Below are positions 26,858 to 35,955 of a DNA stretch of 64,000 bases, in pieces. Location: contig OZ253584.1 in the NCBI GenBank assembly GCA_965263165.1, positions 1,426,001-1,490,000 of the forward strand. Direction: 5' to 3'. Source of the stretch: SAR202-VII-2 sp965263165. Its GTDB lineage: Bacteria > Chloroflexota > Dehalococcoidia > Lucifugimonadales > SAR202-VII-2. The notes beneath the pieces are model-generated. The model saw only the letters and a list, made by a program, of their open reading frames with translations. It was not told the DNA's origin and did no database searches. The first letter of the stretch is position 1. Each line of letters opens with the position of its first letter. Both the position numbers and the translations under genes were made by a program.

Positions 26858-26895
26858 AGAGAGAGCGCCCCGACTATCACCGGGGCGCTCTCTCT
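26858..26895. terminator. hairpin terminator for the oxidoreductase operon
   Basis: Perfect 15-bp arms (26858-26872 and 26881-26895) with an 8-nt loop lie 27 nt beyond the stop of the minus-strand 2-oxoacid oxidoreductase beta gene. A pyrimidine-rich stretch follows on that strand. Confidence 0.8.
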
Positions 26896-26921
26896 TCGCT
26901 CCACGTCTCGATTGGTCGGTG

Positions 26922-27791
26922 CTACAGGGCGAAGGCCTCCAGCATCTCCTCGACGCTCTTCATTCTGGCCTGCGGATGGATGATGTCCGCTACCTTCTGA
27001 TGGAGCGGTTGCGAGTATGGCTGCTGGTACAGGATGCCAGCCGGCACACCGTCCGCCCGGGCGATCTCCATCGCGGCGTTCCAGTTCGTTGGGTCGTGGT
27101 CTTCAGGCACATCATAGAGAGCGGGCTCAATGCCCTTTTTCGCGCTGCCCTTGAGGGCTTCGAACGTGTCGTTGTAGGTCGTGCAGGGCGACTGCACGTT
27201 GACGATGGCGAAGCCGGGGTGGTCCATCGCCTTCCCAATGATCTTCGCCAGATCCTTCGGCTTCCCAGAGAAGGCGGCGGCCACGAAGGAGACGCCGATG
27301 CTTAGGAAGAACTGAAGTGGATTAAGGCCCACTTCCAGCTTCCCATAGGGCGTCGAATTGGTCACCATCTCGATCTCAGCGGTAGGGGAGCTCTGGCCCT
27401 TGGTCAGCCCATAGACGCCGTTGTCCATGATGACGCAGGTGATGTCCAGGTTGCGGGCCGCCTGAGGAGCAATGTGCTCCTGACCGATGCTCAGGAAATC
27501 CCCGTCGCCGGCCACCACAACGACGTTCAGGTCAGGCCGGCCCATCTTGACGCCGAAGGCCAGCGGAAGGGTGCGGCCGTGTATGCCGTGAAGCCCGTAG
27601 GGCTGCTCGCCTTCGTACAGGTGAACAAGATTGCCTGAGCAACCGATCCCCGCCACGATGACGTTGTTGTAGATGGCCTCGCCGGTGCGCTCGCCGCGCT
27701 CCTCAATGGCAGACTCCAAAGCCCGGCGGACGCCGAAGTCGCCGCAGCCCGGGCACCATTTGAAATCGTATTCCGGGTTCTTTGCGCTCAT
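26922..27791 (-). CDS. 2-oxoacid:ferredoxin oxidoreductase, beta subunit
   Basis: This 289-aa thiamine-diphosphate subunit oxidatively decarboxylates a 2-oxo acid to its CoA ester with ferredoxin. The N-terminal KWCPGCGDFG (residues 11-20) and the TPP/Mg motif GDGDFLSIGQEH are visible, followed by NVQSPC carrying the family cysteine. Its start overlaps the alpha gene's stop by 4 nt. It is most like the two-subunit 2-oxoglutarate/pyruvate type; which acid is used cannot be read from sequence. In this type of metabolism it could serve the TCA cycle or amino-acid-derived oxo acids. Confidence 0.9.
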   Translation of the reverse strand: MSAKNPEYDFKWCPGCGDFGVRRALESAIEERGERTGEAIYNNVIVAGIGCSGNLVHLYEGEQPYGLHGIHGRTLPLAFGVKMGRPDLNVVVVAGDGDFLSIGQEHIAPQAARNLDITCVIMDNGVYGLTKGQSSPTAEIEMVTNSTPYGKLEVGLNPLQFFLSIGVSFVAAAFSGKPKDLAKIIGKAMDHPGFAIVNVQSPCTTYNDTFEALKGSAKKGIEPALYDVPEDHDPTNWNAAMEIARADGVPAGILYQQPYSQPLHQKVADIIHPQARMKSVEEMLEAFAL

Positions 27792-29488
27792 ACTCGAACA
27801 ACCCCCCTTCCCAGGGCCTCAACGCGCTTCGTTATGCGTTCCGCAAGGTCGCTGACCTTGAAGGGAAGGCCCGTGTACTGAGTGATGGATTCCGCTCGTA
27901 TGCTGTATGTCCGCAGGTAGGCCGAGAACTGGCCCAGGTAGTTCAATTCAGGAACGATGACCAGGTCCTTCTGCAACAGGTCTTCCAGGAGGTTCGGCGG
28001 CAGGGGATGGAGGAACATCGTGTAGCGCCAGGCGATGCTCTGCCCATTGGCATTCAGGATCTCCCAAGCCTCGCGGCCTGGGCCCTTCGACCCGCCCCAG
28101 GGCATGATGGCGATGGCCGCGTCCATATTCTCCGCCTCGTAGTAGCCGTCTTCCAGCAGCTTGAGCTTGCCAAAGCGCCGTTCCGTCATCTGGACGTGGC
28201 GGTCCGGCAGGTGGGTCGTGTCGCCGTAGGAGTCGTGCTCCGAACCATTGGCCACGTAGGAGCCGGGAGACCCCGGAATCGGCATGGGAGACAGCTCCCA
28301 GCTATCGTAGCGCAGGTAGCCGTTGTCGCCGGTGTAGATCTGCCGCCGCTCCAACGGGTACAGGTCCAGATTGGGCATGGGGATGTTCTGAGACCGCTCC
28401 GCCATCATGTGCTCGCTGAGCACCATGACGGGTCCCTGGTATCGCTCCGCCCAGTTGAAGGCGTGAATGGCGGCGTAGAAGCACTCCTCCACGGTTCCCG
28501 GAGCTATGACGGGCAGCTTGGAGTCCCCGTGGGCGGGGTGGAGGGCGGTCTGGAGGTCGGACTGCTCGGTCTTGGTCGGCAGTCCGGTGGCCGGTCCGCC
28601 TCGCTGGACATCAACGACGACGATTGGAATCTCGGCCATCCACGCCAGGCCTATGCCCTCGCCCATCAGCGTGAAGCCCGGGCCGGCGGTGGCGGTCATA
28701 GCCTTCTTGCCGGCGTAACCAGCCCCGATGATCGCCGTGATCGACTCGATTTCCGACGACGCCTGGTAGGCGAACCTGCCGGGGCCCACCAGGTTCTTCT
28801 CCATGAAGATGAAGATGGGCGTCGCCGGGGAGATAGGGTAACCCACGTAGAAGTCGACACCCGCCTGAACAGCGCCAATAGCGAGCGCCTCATTTCCCTT
28901 GATCAGCACCTGGCGTCCTTCCGGCCGCTCCGGTGGCATCAGGCTTCCCAACTGAAATCCACTGGCAGCCGCGTGTTCCCGTCCCAGCCCCAGAGCCGTT
29001 ATGTTGGACGAGACAATCCTTTCGCGCCCCTTGAACCGCTCGGTGATAAAGTCCCGGAAGTACTCCTGCGGTATATCCACCAGGTGCGCCAGCGCTCCCA
29101 GGATGACCATGTTGGCGGACCGGGCCTCCCCGGCCTGCTTGGCCAACTCCTCAATGGGCACGCCCAGCGCCCTGGTCTCAGCGGCGATTTCGAAGACGCT
29201 GTCGTACATAACCACGCCGTCGCTGCGGACATCGGACTTGTGGTTATCATAGGCTTCTGGGTTCAGCGCGACGAGCACGTCAATCTCGTCCCCCGAACTC
29301 AGGACCTGTGATGTCGCTATGCGGACCTGGGTGTACGTGGGCCCTCCCTTGATCTGGGAGGGGAAGGTGGCAAAGGTCATCACGTGATAGCCGACGGTGG
29401 CGGCAGCCCTTGCCAAGAACTCCGCGGCCGTTACGACACCCTGGCCGCCTTCTCCTGCGAATCGGACAACGAAGTCACGGCGTTCCAA
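27788..29488 (-). CDS. 2-oxoacid:acceptor oxidoreductase, fused gamma-alpha subunit
   Basis: This 566-aa protein has an N-terminal gamma domain (about residues 1-190, GEGGQGVVTAAEFLARAA, KGGPTYTQVRI) joined to an alpha domain (KGNEALAIGAVQAGVDFYVGYPISPATPIF, then GPGFTLMGEGIGLAWMAEIPIVVVDVQRGGPATGLPT). This is the two-subunit KorA arrangement. The start is TTG at 29488 with GGAGG 6 nt upstream. With the beta gene it forms a complete enzyme; ferredoxin must come from elsewhere. A near-consensus promoter lies at 29659-29687. Confidence 0.9.
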   Translation of the reverse strand: MERRDFVVRFAGEGGQGVVTAAEFLARAAATVGYHVMTFATFPSQIKGGPTYTQVRIATSQVLSSGDEIDVLVALNPEAYDNHKSDVRSDGVVMYDSVFEIAAETRALGVPIEELAKQAGEARSANMVILGALAHLVDIPQEYFRDFITERFKGRERIVSSNITALGLGREHAAASGFQLGSLMPPERPEGRQVLIKGNEALAIGAVQAGVDFYVGYPISPATPIFIFMEKNLVGPGRFAYQASSEIESITAIIGAGYAGKKAMTATAGPGFTLMGEGIGLAWMAEIPIVVVDVQRGGPATGLPTKTEQSDLQTALHPAHGDSKLPVIAPGTVEECFYAAIHAFNWAERYQGPVMVLSEHMMAERSQNIPMPNLDLYPLERRQIYTGDNGYLRYDSWELSPMPIPGSPGSYVANGSEHDSYGDTTHLPDRHVQMTERRFGKLKLLEDGYYEAENMDAAIAIMPWGGSKGPGREAWEILNANGQSIAWRYTMFLHPLPPNLLEDLLQKDLVIVPELNYLGQFSAYLRTYSIRAESITQYTGLPFKVSDLAERITKRVEALGRGVVRV

Positions 29489-29633
29489 CTTGATCCTCCG
29501 TGAAATCAGGACTGGGGAGGGATTCTCGCCACCCGAGGGTGCTCCGTCTATGGGTCTCAGAGCTTTATCAGCGTACTACTACCGAAGTATTCGGGCGCTG
29601 GAGGATGTCCCCGCTGAAAGAGATTGTCATAGC

Positions 29634-29651
29634 GCTACGCCCCTGCGTAGC
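29634..29651. promoter_or_regulatory. inverted repeat in the oxidoreductase leader
   Basis: GCTACGC and GCGTAGC are separated by CCCT, right at the expected transcription start of the minus-strand promoter (29659-29687). It could be an operator or a 5' hairpin. Confidence 0.4.
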
Positions 29652-29658
29652 ACCCGCC

Positions 29659-29687
29659 AATGTAGCAGCAGGTGGTAGGCTTGTCAA
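29659..29687 (-). promoter_or_regulatory. promoter for the 2-oxoacid oxidoreductase operon
   Basis: On the minus strand, a perfect TTGACA (29682-29687), 17 nt and TACATT (29659-29664). It would give a leader of about 165 nt before the TTG start. Confidence 0.65.
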
Positions 29688-29775
29688 ACAGTCGAGGCGG
29701 CGGACGCAGGCGTCCACGGGGCTCCGCAGAGCCACTGTCCCCGGTGTGTTCTCGATCTGTTTCCTTGGGAGGTGT

Positions 29776-30852
29776 ATGGCTGTGGAGCTTCTTGACCGGC
29801 GCGTTATCCTCCTTGACCTAGATGCTTTCTTCGTTTCGGTGGAAGAGCTGCGCGATCCCTCTCTGAGAGGCAAGCCAGTGGTGGTCGGCGGCAGCCCCGA
29901 GGGCAGGGGCGTGGTGGCCGCGGCATCCTATGCCGCTAGGGAGTATGGCGTTCATTCCGCCATGCCCATGCGCGCCGCCGTCAAGCTCTGCCCGCACCTC
30001 ATCATTCTGCCGTCTTCCAGGGGCGACTACAGCGAGACGTCTCGGATGGTCATGGCCCTGCTGGCGGAGTACGCGCCCCTGGTGGAGCAGGTTTCCATCG
30101 ATGAGGCATACGTTGAGCTTCCCGCTGGCATCCCCTTCTACAGGGCCGGAGAGATTGGACGGGACGTTCAGCGCCGGATTCAGGGGGACATCGGCCTGCC
30201 CAGCTCGGTGGGCGTGGCGACCAGCAAGGTCGTTGCCAAGATCGCCTGCGAGATGTCCAAGCCCCAGGGTTTCCTGGCCGTTCCACCGGGCCAGGAAGCG
30301 GAGTTCCTGGCGCCGCTGCCGGTTCGCCGGCTGCCGGGCATTGGCCCCAGGTCGGGCGCCACGCTCCATGAGCACGGCCTGGAGACGCTGGGTCAGCTCA
30401 CGGCCACATCTGATGACTTTCTGGCGCGGCTCTTCGGCAAACGCGGGCCAGAGATGCGCCGGCGCGCCCGGGGCGTCGACGGGACTCCCGTCGTGGTTCA
30501 GAGAGAGGCCAAGTCCCGCAGCGTGGAGCGGACTTTCAGCCGCGACATCGCTGCCGCCGAGGCGCTACTGGAGAGTATTCGCCATATGAGCGAGGACGTT
30601 GCGGGCCAGCTCCGGAAGGAGGGAGTCACCGCCCGCGCCATCGGTATCAAGCTCCGGTACTCGGACTTCACGACGCTCACCCGATCCCACACCCGTCCCG
30701 AGCCCACGGACGCGGCCGATGCCATCTATGAGGACGCGGCCGTGCTGTTTGAACGCGCGTGGGAACCCCTGCGGCCGGTGCGGCTCCTCGGCGTCAAGGC
30801 CGACAAGCTGAGCCTGGCCGAGCAGCCTGAAAGGGCGCCCAGGCTGCTCTGA
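29776..30852 (+). CDS. dinB: DNA polymerase IV (Y-family)
   Basis: This 358-aa translesion polymerase has the catalytic palm motifs DLDAFFVSVEE (D14 and D16 region) and SIDEAYVEL, the YAAREYGVHSAMPMR finger block, helix-hairpin-helix RLPGIGPRSGATL, and a little-finger domain ending LLGVKADKLS. It lacks a C-terminal beta-clamp pentapeptide that I can recognise with confidence. The frame is open 92 codons upstream, but ATG at 29776 with GGGAGG before it gives the proper N-terminus. It is divergent from the korA-like gene. No LexA box is identified. Confidence 0.93.
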   Translation: MAVELLDRRVILLDLDAFFVSVEELRDPSLRGKPVVVGGSPEGRGVVAAASYAAREYGVHSAMPMRAAVKLCPHLIILPSSRGDYSETSRMVMALLAEYAPLVEQVSIDEAYVELPAGIPFYRAGEIGRDVQRRIQGDIGLPSSVGVATSKVVAKIACEMSKPQGFLAVPPGQEAEFLAPLPVRRLPGIGPRSGATLHEHGLETLGQLTATSDDFLARLFGKRGPEMRRRARGVDGTPVVVQREAKSRSVERTFSRDIAAAEALLESIRHMSEDVAGQLRKEGVTARAIGIKLRYSDFTTLTRSHTRPEPTDAADAIYEDAAVLFERAWEPLRPVRLLGVKADKLSLAEQPERAPRLL

Positions 30853-30854
30853 TG

Positions 30855-30885
30855 TCATGCGCCTGCTATTTGAACAGGCGCATGA
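30855..30885. terminator. hairpin after dinB
   Basis: 11-bp arms TCATGCGCCTG and CAGGCGCATGA with a 9-nt loop begin 2 nt after the dinB stop. No T-tract follows on the plus strand, so termination may be weak or the hairpin may serve as 3' protection. Confidence 0.55.
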
Positions 30886-31033
30886 TGGACATTGCCTATG
30901 CTCAGTGATGCTGCTGTCTGTGGGGCCAGTGCCCACTTATCGTTCTGACCTACACCGGAATGACGACCATTGAATCTCGCTGACCCCGGCTGAATCCCGC
31001 ATGCTCCAACGGACCACGGCTGCCTGGCGCGGC

Positions 31034-31999
31034 CTATAGGTATCCCTGCTCCCGGTACCACTTCTCTGCGCCGGGATGGAGAGGCACGTCCAGGGGCGTG
31101 GACTCCGTATCTCTGCCGATCTGGTCGAGCCCGGTGTACGCGCCGTCCTCCCACTTGATCTCATCCACCCGTGCCCCGATGGCGGCGCACATGCTGTAGG
31201 CCACCTCGTCGGGGAGGGACTCTCGCGTGTACAGGGGCCATCCGCTGTAGTCGATGGTCTCGTAGTCCCTGTCCAGCCCCTTGAAGACGGACTTGGGCAG
31301 CACCACCTTGCGCCAGCCGATGTCTTCCATCTGCTTCATGATGCCGTCTTCCAACTCCAGGGGCATGTAGCCGTGCTCGACAGCAGTGTCCAGCCAGACC
31401 GGTATCCCCTCGTCGAAGACGATGTCCAGCGTTCCGTCGCGGATCTCAGTCATGCGGCGGGGGTCATTGGGCGGGCCGTTGAGTTGGATGCTGCCGCCCC
31501 AGGCTTCCACGTCGGCCACGGTGAACCCGTACATCGGCAGCAGTTGGTCCAACAGCACCCGGGTCGAGTGTGTTGTGTCCTCCCGGATGGAGATGCGCAG
31601 GGGCATGCGCTGTTCCTTGACGTCTGCGAGGGACGTTATGCCCAATCCCGCCTTCACCCCAATGACAAACCTGTCCCAAGAGGGAAAGGAAGCGATGACG
31701 CGCACCGGCAGAGGCGCTCCCTCATAGAGACCTGTGCCGCGGTAGGCCTGCGTCAGCAGAGCGGATGGGTTCACAAACGCGGCGTCGAGGTCGCCGCGGA
31801 CGATTCCTTTGGACAGAATGGGAGATCCCGGCGCCATGCGAAGGGATGGCTTGAACTCCTCGCCGGACCCGTTGCCGATGTAGATGGCAATGTCCCGGTT
31901 CCCGTAGTAGGGGATGGACTGGTCCCCCGCCATACCCAGGGCTATTTCCCAAAGCATCCTCGACCGAACGAACTGAGCTCCACGCGGCAACGGTTCCAT
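31034..31999 (-). CDS. TAXI/TRAP-type solute-binding protein without signal peptide
   Basis: This 321-aa protein resembles the TAXI family of TRAP binding proteins: IAIYIGNGSGEEFKPS near the N-terminus, KGIVRGDLDAAFVNPSALLTQAY, and a KAGLGITSLADVKEQRMPLRISI segment. The ATG at 31999 has TGGAGG 7 nt upstream and the next residues (MEPLPRGAQFVRSRMLWEI) are not a signal peptide; in-frame upstream sequence is not either. No TRAP permease is nearby. It may be a cytoplasmic ligand-binding relative or bind a metabolite for the divergent bicupin gene, which is speculation. Confidence 0.72.
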   Translation of the reverse strand: MEPLPRGAQFVRSRMLWEIALGMAGDQSIPYYGNRDIAIYIGNGSGEEFKPSLRMAPGSPILSKGIVRGDLDAAFVNPSALLTQAYRGTGLYEGAPLPVRVIASFPSWDRFVIGVKAGLGITSLADVKEQRMPLRISIREDTTHSTRVLLDQLLPMYGFTVADVEAWGGSIQLNGPPNDPRRMTEIRDGTLDIVFDEGIPVWLDTAVEHGYMPLELEDGIMKQMEDIGWRKVVLPKSVFKGLDRDYETIDYSGWPLYTRESLPDEVAYSMCAAIGARVDEIKWEDGAYTGLDQIGRDTESTPLDVPLHPGAEKWYREQGYL

Positions 32000-32190
32000 G
32001 AATGGCCTCCATTGGTGTGCTGGCGTTGCTGCTCGACAGGATAACACCACCGACGCCGGGAGGGGATTGCGGGAGCGCCCCGGCTTCCGCCTTTTCCGGC
32101 GCAGGCCGGAAGATGGAGGCCAGCCGGCCTCGCTTTCAAACGCCCAGCGCGGCTGGAGATGGAGGCCGCGCCTAGCGCCCCCAGGCCAAA

Positions 32191-32220
32191 TTGACATCGC
32201 GGTGGCGCGAGCCCTATCGT
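32191..32220 (+). promoter_or_regulatory. promoter for the bicupin gene
   Basis: TTGACA (32191-32196), 18 nt and TATCGT (32215-32220), 46 nt before the ATG. The -35 is perfect. Confidence 0.5.
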
Positions 32221-32265
32221 CGGCTTGGCAAGCGCCATCGAGTCCGCGAGAACGAGGAGGGCATT

Positions 32266-33417
32266 ATGGCAATCCAAGTTACCGGTTCCCCAGACCCGGA
32301 ATTGATCAAGCAGTACTACATGAGGGATCCCTATAGAGAGTTTCTGGCGCGGGAGGGCATTCCGGTCGTCGAAGAGTACAGCGTCGATTGCGTCAACATG
32401 GCCCTGGAGCCTTGGCCGCGGATGGGCGGGCTTGGCGCCTACGTCCATTTGGCGGGCCGCGGAGAGTTTCTTAGCACCTACGTCTCGGAGATTCCCCCCG
32501 GTGGCCAGTTGAACGTGGAGCAGCACCTCTACGACGAGTCCATCTACGTGGTGAAGGGTAGGGGGGCAACATCCATCGAGCTGCCCGGCGGCGCCCGGCA
32601 CACCTTCGAATGGCAGGAAGGCAGCTCCATCGGCATCCCGCTCAACGCGAAGCATCAGCACTTCAACGGCTCTGGCTCCGAGCCCGCTAGATTTGCCGCG
32701 GTGACCGACCTGCCGGTGATTCTGAACATCTTTCACAATGAGAGCTTCATTTTCGATAATCCCTATCAGTTCCCCGAACGCACCGGCGAGGCCAGCTACT
32801 TCACCGGCGAGGGGAAGTTCCGCGAGGTGAAGGCGGGCCAGCACATGTGGGAAACCAACCTCGTCCCAGACCTCATCAACTTCGAGTTGCCCCAGTGGCG
32901 CGAACGCGGCGCCGGCGGCAGTATGATCAACTTCATCTTTGCCGAAAGCACCCTCAGCGCCCACATCTCCGAGTTCCCTCCGGGCACGTACAAGAAGGCC
33001 CATCGCCACGACGCCGGCGCCCACATCTTCTGCGTCACAGGCAAGGGTTACTCGCTGCTCTGGCTGGAAGGACAGGACCCCACCGATACCGTTCGGGTCG
33101 ACTGGTGGCCGGGCGTCCTCTTCGCCCCGCCCGACGGGCCGACGTACCACCAGCACTTCAACATCGCCGAGGGACAGTCGCGCTACTACGTTCTCGGGTT
33201 CGGCAGCCGCCGCTACCCCGTGTTCGACAAGCGGAAGGCTGTGGTGCAGGCGGCGGACATGGATATCAAGAAGGGCGGAATCCAGGTGGAGTACCACGAC
33301 GAGGACCACCGCATTCTGGAGCTCTACGAGCGGGAGTGTGAGAAGAACGGCGTAGCTTCAACGATGCGGGACTTTCTGGGAGGCATGGACATTCATCGGC
33401 CGCCCAGACAACCCTAG
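32266..33417 (+). CDS. double-cupin domain protein
   Basis: This 383-aa protein has two cupin barrels. The first (about 80-160) has EQHLYDESIYVVKGRGATSIELPGG, and the second (about 230-330) has KAHRHDAGAHIFCVTGKGYSLLWLEG with the His/His/Glu-type metal site position HRHDAGAH. Bicupins of this length include aromatic-ring dioxygenases such as gentisate dioxygenase and other oxidoreductases. Not all metal ligands of gentisate dioxygenase are obvious here, so I leave the reaction open. ATG 32266 has GAGGAGG before it. It is divergent from the TAXI-like gene. Confidence 0.8.
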   Translation: MAIQVTGSPDPELIKQYYMRDPYREFLAREGIPVVEEYSVDCVNMALEPWPRMGGLGAYVHLAGRGEFLSTYVSEIPPGGQLNVEQHLYDESIYVVKGRGATSIELPGGARHTFEWQEGSSIGIPLNAKHQHFNGSGSEPARFAAVTDLPVILNIFHNESFIFDNPYQFPERTGEASYFTGEGKFREVKAGQHMWETNLVPDLINFELPQWRERGAGGSMINFIFAESTLSAHISEFPPGTYKKAHRHDAGAHIFCVTGKGYSLLWLEGQDPTDTVRVDWWPGVLFAPPDGPTYHQHFNIAEGQSRYYVLGFGSRRYPVFDKRKAVVQAADMDIKKGGIQVEYHDEDHRILELYERECEKNGVASTMRDFLGGMDIHRPPRQP

Positions 33418-33469
33418 GGCCACTCCCAACGCGATGAGAACCGCGCCGCCGGTGAGCCGCGGCGGCGCG

Positions 33470-35080
33470 CTAGCCCTCGTAGACGGAAGTGTCGGGATAG
33501 TTGGAGAACCATCCGAACCAGTAGGCGTTGCGGGCCTGTAGTCGGGGCAACCGCTGAGTTGGCTCGTCTTCCTGCACCAGGGCCTCTTCTCCGGCGGCCC
33601 ACTTGTTCCCGCTCTCGTCCACCACGGCGCCGTTCTCTCCTAACGAGAAGGTCCGCGCCCCGCGCTCGTAGGCGCGAGCGGCCCGGGCTTCCGAGTCCGT
33701 GACGATCACGAAGTCCGTTCCGCCGAGGGTGTCGTTGACCACGGGGGCCTCCGCCAGGCGGTCCAGGGCGTATGCCCTTGCTTCTCCGCCGAACCGAAGG
33801 CCCAAGACTTGCGCCTTGGTGATGAGTTGGGCACTCTCCAGCGGCACGGGGAACATGGTCCCCGGCGACGCTCGATAGAGGTGATAGATGGACCCCGAGT
33901 TCGATTCCGGGAGGTATCTTTCCGGGCTGTAGACACCCGTTTCTATTGCTAGGACTGTTGTGTCCGGATGCTCGGCGAGCCACTCTTGCCAGGTGGTGAC
34001 GACCACTGGGAACGTCTCGAGCTCGATGCCGCTGTGGGCCAGCTCGCCCACCACTGGTTCGCCTATGAACTGGCGCCATAGCGTATTGGTGGCCCGGTCG
34101 TACATCAGCTTGTTGCTGCGGTAGAGGAAGCCGGATGTGCCGAACTCGGTGACCTCTCCGTTGACTATGCGGGAATACACGATTCCCGATCCACAGAGCG
34201 TTCAGTAGGCTAAAGCGATGGGCGCCCCTCCAACCACGTCGTTGGCCATCTCATGGGGATTCATAATGCGGTGGGGATACGCCCGGTGCTCCCCGTTGAT
34301 GGAGACGCCGAACACCCGGTCGCCGGGGTTCAGATAGGTCGCCTCGTCCGGGGAGACGACGGGTGGGTCTATGAGATCAGGGATGCCGTCCTTCAACACG
34401 CCTCCCCAGACGACCTCCCCGATGTTGATGCGGGTCGGCAAGTTGTCATAGAAGAAAACCACCCAGGACGGGTCCACTAGGGTATACAGATACCCCTTCC
34501 ACGCCGCGAAGCCCTCCGGGGGCTCCACCTCGTAGCTGGCCAGCCACATGACCCAGTCAGACCAAGTGAACTTCGTGGAGAACTCACTGCCGTCAATGGG
34601 CGCCGCCAGCGTGTCCAGCGTGTAGAGAAGGCTGTCGACCAGTTCCTGCCTGAAGAAAGGCCCGAACCGGAGCAACTCCACGAGCGCTGGAATATAGGAC
34701 GGGTCCCCACCCATCCGCATCTCCCGGAGCGCAGCGGTCTCCGATCTGAAGATGATCTCTTCGAGCGCGGTGAGCATCAGCTTGCCCCGGCCTTCTAAAA
34801 CTGGGGGTTCCGGAATTTGCTGGTCTGGGGTAGCGGTGGGTGTGGCGCCGGCATCGGTCCCACCGGCGCGTGTGGGAGCAGAGGAAGGCGTTGGCTCTTC
34901 CGGCGCTGGCGTCGGTGTTGCCGTCGCCGAGGCGCCGGGGGTAGGCGCTGCCGTCGCCGAAGGGCTGGGCGTCGGCGCGTCTGTGGGAGCCCCGGTGGTG
35001 GCGCCGCCGCTGGAGCACGCCGCAACCCCGGCCAATAGCGCCGCGAGAGCAAATGCAAGTCGCCGCTGCTTGAAGGGCAT
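33470..35080 (-). CDS. DUF3179 lipoprotein with an in-frame UGA, probable selenoprotein
   Basis: ATG at 35080 (GAGGAG upstream) starts a lipoprotein signal, MPFKQRRLAFALAALLAGVAAC with C22 in the lipobox, then a Pro/Thr/Ala-rich linker (about 25-95) and a DUF3179 domain. The frame reaches a TGA at 34202-34204 (codon 293) within NDVVGGAPIALAY-TGA-TLCGSGIVYSRIVNG. It then continues in the same frame, intact, for 243 codons to the family-typical YWFGWFSNYPDTSVYEG end. Relatives have Cys at this position (YCxLCGSG), so UGA replaces the first Cys of CxxC. A hairpin fitting a bacterial SECIS follows. A nonsense mutation or base error is the alternative. Function of DUF3179 is unknown; a UxxC pair suggests extracytoplasmic redox chemistry. 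Confidence 0.75.
34170..34188 (-). promoter_or_regulatory. candidate bacterial SECIS element
   Basis: In the mRNA, 13 nt after UGA, CGGGAAT and ATTCCCG form a perfect 7-bp stem closing the 5-nt loop CGUGU. The loop starts 21 nt after the UGA and has G at its second position. This fits the known bacterial SECIS rules: loop 16-37 nt downstream, with a G in the first two loop positions. Confidence 0.65.
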
Positions 35081-35166
35081 ATAACTCCTCTGCGTCCGAC
35101 CCATTCCCGAACCGGCGCCGCTGGATCTATCGATGTGCAGCGGTGGCCGGGGATTCACCAACGCGC

Positions 35167-35955
35167 CTACATCATCGTATAGCCGCCGCTAACGCTGACC
35201 GTCTGGCCGGTCACGTAGGAGCACCGGTCAGAGGCAAGCCATGCCACCATGCTGGCCACGTCGTCCGGCCTGCCAAGGCGACGCAGCGGGTAGGCCCGGG
35301 CGGCTTTCTGTTGGCGTTCCTCAGTCCAGAAGTCCAAGTTCTCATGCCAGAAACTGTCGGCGCTCATGGTCTCAGGCGCCTCGGGGATCGTCAGGCCGGG
35401 GCAGACGCAGTTCAACGTGATGTTGTAGCGTCCCACTTCCCGCGCCAGCGCTTTCGACAAGGCTATGACCCCCGCCTTGCACGCCGAGTAGACCGCTTCC
35501 TTGTATTCTCCCATTCGCCCGGCGTCCGAGGCCACGGAAACCACTCGCCCGTATTCATTGGCGACCATGTGCGGCAGCGCGGCCCTGATCATGTTCATGG
35601 GGCCCCATAGGTTGACGTTCACCAACTTTTCCTGCTTCTCGGCGGTCTCATCCAAGAACAGCTCGTCGTACATCCACCCAGCGACGTTGGCCAGGATATC
35701 CACCTTCCCAAGGTCCTCGGCGACCCGGCGGACGGAAACCTCGGCACTGGCGGGGTCGGCAATGTCCGTTCTGTAGACGGAGACCCGTCCCCCGGAAGTC
35801 CTAGCCTCCTGCGCCACGCGCTGCGCCCCGTCCTCGTCCAGGTCGAGGATGGCCACGCTGGCTCCTTCTCCGGCCAGAGTGAGGGCCACCTGACGGCCTA
35901 TGTTCGAGGCGCCGCCCGTCACGATGGCGACGCGGTCGGTCAGAAGCAGGTCCAT
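35167..35955 (-). CDS. short-chain dehydrogenase/reductase
   Basis: This 262-aa classical SDR has the nucleotide motif VTGGASNIGRQVAL, an Asp-containing AILDLDEDG stretch suggesting NAD preference, NVAGWMY in place of the NNAG motif, and the catalytic YSACK (Tyr-x3-Lys) preceded by a conserved Ser. The C-terminus ends SDRCSYVTGQTVSVSGGYTM. It is not closely related to the six tandem SDRs at 40-46 kb: it lacks their N-terminal extension and differs in the active-site segment. Upstream are two direct copies of GCGCACTCCAG (about 35956-35990). The substrate is unknown. Confidence 0.88.
   Translation of the reverse strand: MDLLLTDRVAIVTGGASNIGRQVALTLAGEGASVAILDLDEDGAQRVAQEARTSGGRVSVYRTDIADPASAEVSVRRVAEDLGKVDILANVAGWMYDELFLDETAEKQEKLVNVNLWGPMNMIRAALPHMVANEYGRVVSVASDAGRMGEYKEAVYSACKAGVIALSKALAREVGRYNITLNCVCPGLTIPEAPETMSADSFWHENLDFWTEERQQKAARAYPLRRLGRPDDVASMVAWLASDRCSYVTGQTVSVSGGYTMM

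Noticed and set aside
27782..29311. A 509-codon open frame on the plus strand opposite the 2-oxoacid oxidoreductase
   Set aside because: Antisense shadow of a gene with clear TPP/CoA-family motifs on the other strand.
31942..33309. A 455-codon open frame on the minus strand opposite the bicupin
   Set aside because: Antisense shadow of a well-supported cupin gene; no recognisable domain and no ribosome site.
34202..35080. Reading the DUF3179 locus as two separate genes split by a stop
   Set aside because: Both parts are in the same frame, make one domain together, and the second part would have no proper start or ribosome site. A pseudogene remains possible but is less likely given intact flanks and the hairpin.
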